From the NCBI RefSeq assembly GCF_000721705.1, contig NZ_JOJL01000003.1:1-64000 (forward strand): a DNA stretch of 64,000 nt, given 5' to 3'. Shown here piece by piece: positions 58,933 to 64,000 of this stretch; position 1 is the stretch's first letter; the number at the start of each line of letters is the position of its first letter. A program made the translations under genes and the position numbers. The notes below the pieces were generated by a model. That model had not been told where the DNA came from. It was given only the letters and a program-made list of their open reading frames with translations, and did no database searches. Origin of the DNA: Actinoplanes subtropicus (GTDB lineage Bacteria > Actinomycetota > Actinomycetes > Mycobacteriales > Micromonosporaceae).

Positions 58933-60308
58933 CGGCGGGCCAAGATCGGCCGCAGGATCGCGGGCGGCGCCACGACCATTCGGACGAGCAGGAACGCCGC
59001 GATCCCGATCAGCGCGCCGAGGACCGCCAGCAGCACCCGCTCCCCGTCGGCGGCGAACCCGTCCGGCAGCACCACCAGCACCAGCGCCGCGCAGAAGCCG
59101 GCCAGCAGGCCGCGCACCCGGCGGTGCACGGCCACGGCGGCGAGCGGGGCCAGCCCCCAGACCACGTACCAGGGGCGGATGGCCGGGCCGAAGACCACCA
59201 CGGCGACCAGCACGATGCCCAGGCCGTAGACCGGGCCGAGCCGGGCGCGGTAGGTCCAGACCACCCCGGCGACGATCACCACGGCGAGCATCCCGAACCA
59301 GCGCCACACGTCGGCGGCGGCCGAGGTGCCCAGCAGGCCGGCCGTCCAGCGGCCGAGCAGCCCGGTCAGCGACCAGTTCTGCGTCGAGATCGGGGTGCCC
59401 AGGGCGCCGATCCAGCCGTACCCGGTCCCGGCGACCGCGGTGATCACCGCGGTGGCCGCGACCGCGGTCGCGCTCACCGCACCGGCCGCCCGCAGCCAGG
59501 GCCAGCGGCCGGGCAGCTGGGTGGCCCAGATCGCCGCCACCGCGATCAGCCCGAGCGCGGCCGGCACCTTCACCAGCGCGGCCGCCGCCACCAGCAGGGT
59601 CGCCACCACCGGGCGGTGCCGCACCGCGGCGGCCAGGCCGGCCGCGAGCAGGCCGACCATCAGGGCGTCGTTGTGGGCGCCGCCGACCAGGTGGATCAGC
59701 ACCAGCGGGTTGAGCACGGCCAGCCAGGTCGCCGCCGCCGGATGCACGCCCGCCGACTGGGCCAGCACCCGCACCGCGCCGGCCAGCAGCGCCAGCCCGG
59801 CGAGCGCGACCAGGCGCATCGCCACGATCCCGAGCATCAGGTGGGCGTTGAGCAGGGCGGCGATCGTCTTGGCGACGATCAGGAAGACCGGGCCGTACGG
59901 GCTCGGCGTCTGCTGCCAGATGGCCGGCACCTGATCAGCGATCATGCCGCCGAGCAGCGCCGGGCCGTGCCGGTAGACATCCATCCCGGCGTGGATCATC
60001 AGACCCTGGGCGAGGTAGCTGTACACGTCCCGGCTGAACATCGGCGGGGCGAGCAGCAGCGGCGCCACCCACAGCGCCAGCGTCGTGCCCGTTTTGTCGG
60101 GCGCCCGCTTCACCAGCCGGCCGTACCACCACCAGGCGAGCAGCAGCAGCGCCAGTCCGCTGTAGACACAGACGAGGCCGAGCCGGGCATGGCTGCCGCC
60201 GAACATCGGATTGCCGATGGGTAAGGCGCCCGCCCCCAGCCCGCCCACGGCGATCAGGGCGGAGCCGGCAAAACCGACAGCGCGCGACCAGGCATGATCC
60301 TTGAGCAC
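58929..60308 (-). CDS. mptB: MptB-like polyprenol-phosphate-mannose-dependent mannosyltransferase
   Basis: A 459-residue GT-C enzyme with about twelve helices. FSRDVYSYLAQGLMIHAGMD, then PSPYGPVFL and VHPAAATWLAVLNPLVLIHL are hallmarks of MptB, which starts the alpha-1,6-mannan backbone of lipomannan. The Asp after FSR is the expected catalytic base. AAGGTG precedes the GTG at 60308. It is the first of a three-gene operon with the GT87 enzyme and the LCP protein. Confidence 0.85.
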   Translation of the reverse strand: MLKDHAWSRAVGFAGSALIAVGGLGAGALPIGNPMFGGSHARLGLVCVYSGLALLLLAWWWYGRLVKRAPDKTGTTLALWVAPLLLAPPMFSRDVYSYLAQGLMIHAGMDVYRHGPALLGGMIADQVPAIWQQTPSPYGPVFLIVAKTIAALLNAHLMLGIVAMRLVALAGLALLAGAVRVLAQSAGVHPAAATWLAVLNPLVLIHLVGGAHNDALMVGLLAAGLAAAVRHRPVVATLLVAAAALVKVPAALGLIAVAAIWATQLPGRWPWLRAAGAVSATAVAATAVITAVAGTGYGWIGALGTPISTQNWSLTGLLGRWTAGLLGTSAAADVWRWFGMLAVVIVAGVVWTYRARLGPVYGLGIVLVAVVVFGPAIRPWYVVWGLAPLAAVAVHRRVRGLLAGFCAALVLVVLPDGFAADGERVLLAVLGALIGIAAFLLVRMVVAPPAILRPILARR

Positions 60309-60376
60309 GGCTGCACCTTCTCAATAGACGGTGTCGCGCCGGAGGCCGGTCAGTGACCGCTCGATGTCTCCCGTTT

Positions 60377-61168
60377 TTACGGCAGGTCGAATGGCAGCTT
60401 GATGCCATCGAGAGCGGTCGCACAAACGCAGTCACGCACGGTGGGAAGTCTGGTCACCGCATCCATCAGGACGCCCCGCAGCCGGGCGGTGTTCGCCGCG
60501 AAGACGCGGAACACTTCCTCCTGCGTGACGCCATGATCACCGGCAACGCCGGCATCGAGATCGGTCACCAGCGCGATGGTCGAGTAACAGAGCGCGAGCT
60601 CCCGGGCGAGGACCGCTTCCGGGTGCCCAGTCATATTCACGACAGTGCCGCCGATCGAGGCGAACCAGCGCGACTCGGCCCGGGTCGAGAAGCGCGGCCC
60701 CTCGACGACCACCATCGTGCCGCCGTCGACCGGCTCCACCTCCGTCCGCAGCAGAACGGCCCGACCATTGGGGCAGTACGGGTCGGCGAACGAGAGGTGC
60801 ACCGCGCCCGCGTCGTAGAAGGTGTGCACCCGGCCGCTCGTCCGGTCGATCAACTGATCCGGGACCACGAAAGTGCCCGGCCCCAGCTCCGGACGCAGGC
60901 CGCCGACCGCGCAGGGAGCGAGGATCTGCCGTACGCCCAAAGCGCGGAGCGCCCAGAGATTCGCCCGATAGGGGATCTTGTGCGGCGGGTACCGATGATC
61001 ACGCCCGTGCCGCGGCAGGAACGCCACCCGCCGCCCTCCGACCTCGGCCACCGTGATCGGATCCGACGGCGCACCGTAGGGGGTGGACACGTCGAACTCC
61101 TCGGCATCCTCGAGGAGCGCGTACAGCCCCGACCCGCCGATCACACCGATCTCCGCCGCTGCGTTCAT
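60377..61168 (-). CDS. mtnP: S-methyl-5'-thioadenosine phosphorylase
   Basis: A 263-residue purine nucleoside phosphorylase-fold enzyme that splits methylthioadenosine, a product of polyamine synthesis, for methionine salvage. IGVIGGSGLY, PRHGRDH, PHKIPYRAN, EGPRFSTRAE and NMTGHPEAVLARE are the phosphate, ribose and base sites; the length is normal. A TAAGGT box 6 bases before the ATG suggests a leaderless message. Confidence 0.92.
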   Translation of the reverse strand: MNAAAEIGVIGGSGLYALLEDAEEFDVSTPYGAPSDPITVAEVGGRRVAFLPRHGRDHRYPPHKIPYRANLWALRALGVRQILAPCAVGGLRPELGPGTFVVPDQLIDRTSGRVHTFYDAGAVHLSFADPYCPNGRAVLLRTEVEPVDGGTMVVVEGPRFSTRAESRWFASIGGTVVNMTGHPEAVLARELALCYSTIALVTDLDAGVAGDHGVTQEEVFRVFAANTARLRGVLMDAVTRLPTVRDCVCATALDGIKLPFDLP

Positions 61169-61174
61169 GCGCAG

Positions 61175-61180
61175 ACCTTA
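61175..61180 (-). promoter_or_regulatory. -10 box TAAGGT for mtnP
   Basis: TAAGGT (minus strand) is 6 bases before the ATG at 61168. Confidence 0.65.
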
Positions 61181-61201
61181 TCGAGGCCCGGAATCACGGG
61201 C

Positions 61202-61207
61202 TAATGT
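61202..61207 (+). promoter_or_regulatory. -10 box TAATGT upstream of yqgE
   Basis: TAATGT lies 7 bases before an ATG at 61215 that opens a 45-codon repeat-bearing frame ahead of yqgE; it is the best promoter candidate for both. Confidence 0.5.
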
Positions 61208-61214
61208 GCTGAGC

Positions 61215-61352
61215 ATGGCGTTGGTGGAACACGACTCTCAGGCGCTTTGGGCAGCCCGCGCGGCTGAGGCGCTTTTGGCGGCCCGCGCGCTCGGGGCGGC
61301 CCGTGTCGCGCTCGGGGCGGCCCGTGTCGCGCTCGGGGCAGCCTGTGTATAG
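61215..61352 (+). CDS. Possible 45-residue leader peptide with repeats
   Basis: A small frame, MALVEHDSQALWAARAAEAL and then an Ala/Gly/Val/Arg repeat (ARVALGA) encoded by the 21-bp tandem array. It has its own -10 box and ends 28 bases before yqgE. It could be a leader peptide, or the frame may be incidental. No family is known. Confidence 0.3.
   Translation: MALVEHDSQALWAARAAEALLAARALGAARVALGAARVALGAACV
61287..61349 (+). repeat. 21-bp tandem repeat, three copies
   Basis: Three direct copies (61287-61307, 61308-61328, 61329-61349; the last has three changes) share the core GCTCGGGGCGGCCCGTG. Twenty-one bases preserve the frame of the 45-codon ORF. Confidence 0.9.
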
Positions 61353-61380
61353 CGAGGGTCAGCGGATCGGAGGCCGGTCG

Positions 61381-61938
61381 ATGGAATCGATGACCGGCCG
61401 GTTGCTGGTGGCAACCCCGACCCTCAAAGATCCGAACTTCGACCGTACGGTCGTGCTGCTCGTCGCCCACGAGGCGGGCGGCGCCCTGGGCGTGGTGCTC
61501 AACCGGGCGACCGAGGTGCCGGTCTCGGACGTCCTGGGCAGCTGGGGCGAGCTGGCCGGCGACCCGGCGGTCCTCTTCGAGGGCGGCCCGGTCCAGCCCG
61601 AGTCGGCGATCTGCCTGGCCCGCACCCGCCCCGACGTGAAAAAGCGGATCACCGGCTTCCACCAGGTCTCCGGCGCCCTGGGCACGGTCGACCTCTCGGC
61701 CGACCCCGACCGCATCCGGGACAGCGTGGCCGGCATCCGGGTCTTCGCGGGCTACTCCGGCTGGTCCGCCGGCCAGCTCGAGGAGGAGATAGCCGCCGGC
61801 TCCTGGTTCCTGCTGGACGCCCTCCCCGGCGACCCGTTCATCAACCGCCCCGACGACCTGTGGGCCATGGTCTTACGCCGCCAGGGCGACATCCTGGCGG
61901 CCGTGGCCCACTTCCCACCCGACCCCCTGCTGAACTGA
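61381..61938 (+). CDS. YqgE/AlgH-family protein
   Basis: A 185-residue YqgE/AlgH protein. TGRLLVATPTLKDPNFDRTV, VLNRATEVPVSDVL, FEGGPVQPESAICL and FAGYSGWSAGQLEEEI are the standard blocks. The family is widespread but without proven biochemical role; it has been linked to transcription control in Pseudomonas. GGAGG precedes the ATG at 61381. Confidence 0.9.
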   Translation: MESMTGRLLVATPTLKDPNFDRTVVLLVAHEAGGALGVVLNRATEVPVSDVLGSWGELAGDPAVLFEGGPVQPESAICLARTRPDVKKRITGFHQVSGALGTVDLSADPDRIRDSVAGIRVFAGYSGWSAGQLEEEIAAGSWFLLDALPGDPFINRPDDLWAMVLRRQGDILAAVAHFPPDPLLN

Positions 61939-61953
61939 TCCCGTCCGGGTGTG

Positions 61954-61959
61954 TAGTAT
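61954..61959 (+). promoter_or_regulatory. -10 box TAGTAT for tRNA-Ala
   Basis: TAGTAT lies 32 bases before the tRNA start; a short 5' leader would be processed by RNase P. Confidence 0.45.
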
Positions 61960-61991
61960 TTCCCCCGTGCCCGGGCGACCGGGGACGGTAA

Positions 61992-62064
61992 GGGGCTGTG
62001 GCGCAGCTGGTAGCGCACCACACTGGCAGTGTGGGGGTCAGGGGTTCGAGTCCCCTCAGCTCCA
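61992..62064 (+). tRNA. tRNA-Ala (anticodon GGC)
   Basis: The acceptor stem GGGGCTG pairs with CAGCTCC (one G-T pair); the D arm is GCGCAGCTGGTAGCGC, the anticodon stem CCACA/TGTGG encloses CTGGCAG with anticodon GGC, and the T arm is GGGGTTCGAGTCCCC. The 73-base tRNA ends with A; CCA is not encoded. It reads GCC alanine codons. Its 3' half may serve as the attachment site of the element downstream. Confidence 0.95.
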
Positions 62065-62083
62065 CCCTTCTGAGCAGGCAAAA

Positions 62084-62123
62084 CGCACCGTCTCTCTATC
62101 CATTGAGGACGGTGCGATTTTTT
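62084..62123 (+). terminator. Rho-independent terminator after tRNA-Ala
   Basis: CGCACCGTC (62084-62092) pairs with GACGGTGCG (62108-62116), followed by ATTTTTT. A strong hairpin with a U-run 20 bases after the tRNA. Confidence 0.85.
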
Positions 62124-62697
62124 CCGCACACATGCGGACACATGACGATCTTGGCGAGGCTGCCGTAGAGGTCCTCGGCAACCGCTTTCCAGGCTCCCGA
62201 TTTGCCGCCTGACCTGCGAAAACGCATCGTCGCGCCGACTTCGCGGCCGTTGCTGTCACCGGCCCTCACGGTGCCCAGGCAGTGGTATCTCGTGACCGAG
62301 ATCACAACTCGGTCGTGTCGTGGGATGCGATGCCTAACCGCCCGAACCCTCCCGCCGCACCCCGGGGACTGGGAGGCGTCACCGGACGAAGACGGGCGGG
62401 CCCGCAGTCGCGTCTTGGTCGCCAGGCGGACAGGGGCGGACAGGATCAGCCAGGGGCTTCAGACCTCACGGAAACCGCTTCCTCGGACCAACCTGAACAG
62501 GGACAACGGGAAGCTGCATGACGGCTCCCTTTGACACCCGCCGACGCCTAGCAGGCAGCACGGTCTGTCCGGGGGCCTCTCGCTAGAGCATCGCCGGCGC
62601 AAATGATCGCAAATGATGGAGGGAGGTAGCTGATGCCAGCCAGGGTGCCCCGCGGCCGCGCACAACGGAAACCGCCGAGGAGGAGCTTTACTTCTCC
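62124..62697. other. Non-coding or decayed stretch of the element
   Basis: About 575 bases without a convincing gene. Short frames occur on both strands (for example 62096-62305 minus, rich in Arg/Gly), but none resembles an integrase or other known protein. A direct repeat CGCAAATGAT occurs twice near 62600. Confidence 0.55.
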
Positions 62698-62931
62698 GTG
62701 GAGCAGGTCGCGAAACGCTTGAAGGTCTCAGCGCTTTGGCTCGCCGATCAGTGCCGCGACGGCCGCGTTGAGCACGTCCATCTCGCGAGGAAGCGAAAGT
62801 TCACGCCGGAACAGGTTCAGAAGCTGCTCGATAGCCACACCGTTCAGCCGGCCAAGGTCGCGGAACGTGAACGTGGCTACGAACGTGCGTTACGACGCGT
62901 CCGACGCGAACGAGCCAGGAACGGCCGGTAA
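62698..62931 (+). CDS. Excisionase-type helix-turn-helix protein
   Basis: A 77-residue protein with VEQVAKRLKVSALWLADQCR and EHVHLARKRKFTPEQVQKLL, the HTH and wing of the MerR/excisionase class, then a basic tail (RRVRRERARNGR). Relatives in AICEs have a few more N-terminal residues (TAEEELYFS), which here are in frame but have no start codon; GTG at 62698 is used, with GAGGAGG about 13 bases away. It may regulate or direct excision of the element. Confidence 0.65.
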   Translation: MEQVAKRLKVSALWLADQCRDGRVEHVHLARKRKFTPEQVQKLLDSHTVQPAKVAERERGYERALRRVRRERARNGR

Positions 62932-63119
62932 CCCGCTCGGGTGCACTAAAAATCCGGGGAATTATGGTGCGTGACTCCCACAAGGATTTCTGTGGGGGTC
63001 ACGTCCTTCCGTGCGCCATTCAGGGCGGGTCTGAGGCCCGAGGCGCTTAGGTCAGGGTATCTCGCAGGGACGACCGCCCGCCACCGTTCGCCGTGGCGGT
63101 GGATACTCATGGGGACTGA
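62932..63119. other. Intergenic region with hairpin
   Basis: A hairpin with 12-bp arms, GTGACTCCCACA (62971-62982) and TGTGGGGGTCAC (62991-63002), one G-T pair and an 8-base loop, lies between the HTH gene and the Prim-Pol remnant. No U-run follows; it may be a binding site or part of an origin. Confidence 0.5.
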
Positions 63120-64000
63120 GTGGAATACATGCCTGACACGTTGGCGGCCGCATACGCCTGGCATGACGCCGGCTGTGCCGTCATTCCTATACGAGCAGAC
63201 GGAAGCAAAGCACCATTGGTGGCCTGGAAGGCTTACCAGTCTTCGCGCCCAAGCCGAGCGCAGGTGGAGCTGGTTCACCGGTGGCCCGCCTGGGATCGGC
63301 GTGATTTGCGGTGCCGTATCTGCGAACCTCGAAATGCCGGAGCTTGACGGGCGCGCGGTTACAGAAGGGCTTGGGCAAACCCTCGTCGACTTGCTGGAGA
63401 AGGCCAGACTGTCTGACCTATGGAATCGGATCACGGCGACCGGCTATTGGGAACGGACACCGGCGCGCGGGGTACACATTCTTCACCGGGTCGACGGCAC
63501 TCCGGTCGACCGCAATCTCAAACTTGCCCGCCGCCCCGCAACCGAGGAAGAACTGCTGCGGGACCCTGCCGACAAAGTCAAGACGCTGGCCGAGACGCGC
63601 GGCGAAGGCGGATACACCATCGTCGCGCCTTCGCACGGCACCGTACATGAAAGCCGACAGCCCTGGGTCGCGCTGAGCGACTCGACCCCAGCGCGGATCC
63701 CGACCATTTCCGCCGAAGAACGCGCCGCGCTTCTGGACGCTGTCCGAGCACTCGACCAGATGCCAGCGCCTTCACCGCCATCGACGCCTCGACGAATGGC
63801 CACGAAATCCGCGGGCCCAGGCGTGACGCCTGGCGATGACTTCGAGCGTCTTACCGACTGGAGTGAGATTCTTGTACCGGCTGGGTGGACTCTGGTGCAC
63901 GCGTCCGGCCGCACCCGCTACTGGCGCCGGCCAGGAAAGACGTACGGGATTTCCGCGACGACGGGTCGAGCCGACGATCGAGACCGGCTCTTCGTCTTCA
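63120..64000 (+). pseudogene. Frameshifted Prim-Pol gene of integrative element, cut by window edge
   Basis: An AICE-type bifunctional DNA primase/polymerase. The N-terminus (MPDTLAAAYAWHDAGCAVIP, then RADGSKAPLVAWKAYQSSRP, from 63129) is in one frame; at about 63265-63275 the homology moves to another frame, which continues WFTGGPPGIGVICGAVSANL, ETRGEGGYTIVAPSHG and on to the window end. An indel near CAGGTGGAGCTGG explains the break. The frame downstream is otherwise open, so the mutation is recent, programmed or a sequencing error. The C-terminus is off the window. Confidence 0.75.

Larger units (their letters stand above)
62065..64000 (+). mobile_element. Probable end of an integrated element next to tRNA-Ala
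   Basis: The DNA after the tRNA gene differs from the rest: lower GC, poorly coding, with an excisionase-type HTH gene and a broken Prim-Pol gene typical of actinobacterial integrative elements (AICEs). Integration into a tRNA 3' end is the usual AICE pattern. The integrase and second attachment site would lie beyond the window, so this remains an inference. Confidence 0.55.

Noticed and set aside
62096..62305. Possible integrase remnant on the minus strand
   Set aside because: No catalytic motif of tyrosine or serine recombinases can be seen.

Overview
This window is a 64-kb piece of very GC-rich DNA from a filamentous actinobacterium. It most likely comes from the Micromonosporaceae, near Actinoplanes. 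The reasons are a mycothiol-dependent formaldehyde dehydrogenase, an F420-type luciferase-like oxidoreductase, EspC and YbaB-like small proteins, a DUF2795 protein, lipoglycan-type GT-C mannosyltransferases, an FxSxx-COOH RiPP precursor, and a full type IV pilus cluster like the one described for Actinoplanes zoospores. Many genes share one promoter layout, a -10 of the form TAnnnT followed by 6-7 bases and the start codon, which predicts leaderless mRNAs and fixes many of the starts used here.

Layout. 1-975: cytochrome oxidase subunit I, cut by the window edge and lacking the internal block that carries the CuB ligands. 1.1-8.4 kb: small metabolic and regulatory genes (FAD monooxygenase, VOC protein, AraC regulator, a LigD-like protein with a ruined ligase domain, a GH63-type glycosidase, mycothiol-dependent dehydrogenase, MarR regulator, cupin), with a 167-bp MITE-like element against the marR stop codon. 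8.5-12.7 kb: an EAL protein, an Mrr-like protein without its catalytic motif, and a GNAT enzyme with an N-terminal repeat. 12.8-21.8 kb: two membrane proteins, a 1649-residue SF1 helicase-nuclease-arginase fusion, an SDR/DUF2795 pair and an unknown protein. 21.8-27.8 kb: a regulatory intergenic region rich in inverted repeats, a YbaB/EspC pair, then an SF1 ATPase, a beta-family protein and a Prim-Pol protein in one row, then an SRPBCC protein. 28-33.8 kb: a GAF-SpoIIE phosphatase and a tight three-gene operon built around a Cas4-like Fe-S nuclease.

33.9-40.6 kb: an FxSxx-COOH RiPP neighbourhood (precursor, HExxH peptide hydroxylase, GGDEF-EAL protein and, facing it, FxsT) without the radical SAM enzyme FxsB. 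A 129-bp near-palindrome lies between the converging genes. 40.6-43 kb: an MFS transporter and a GlxA-type regulator whose start codons overlap back to back. 43-50.9 kb: pilB-pilT-pilC-pilA-pilD-pilM-pilN-pilO. 50.9-56.7 kb: an envelope beta-propeller, a GntR regulator, an LLM oxidoreductase, two single receiver domains, a kinase-less sensor membrane domain and small DNA-binding or membrane proteins. 56.7-61.9 kb: MptB-like and GT87 mannosyltransferases with an LCP ligase, MTA phosphorylase, YqgE. 61.99 kb: tRNA-Ala(GGC), followed to the window edge by what looks like the end of an integrated element (HTH protein and a frameshifted Prim-Pol gene).

How the genes work together. The pil genes encode motors (PilB, PilT), platform (PilC), pilin and its peptidase (PilA, PilD) and the inner-membrane alignment complex (PilM, N, O). 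The mannosyltransferases and LCP protein act on the cell envelope. Two c-di-GMP proteins, the SpoIIE phosphatase and the lone receivers suggest developmental or motility control nearby. The strongest candidates for undescribed biology are the helicase-nuclease-arginase fusion, the Cas4-like operon, the SF1 ATPase/beta/Prim-Pol row and the FxsB-less RiPP locus.
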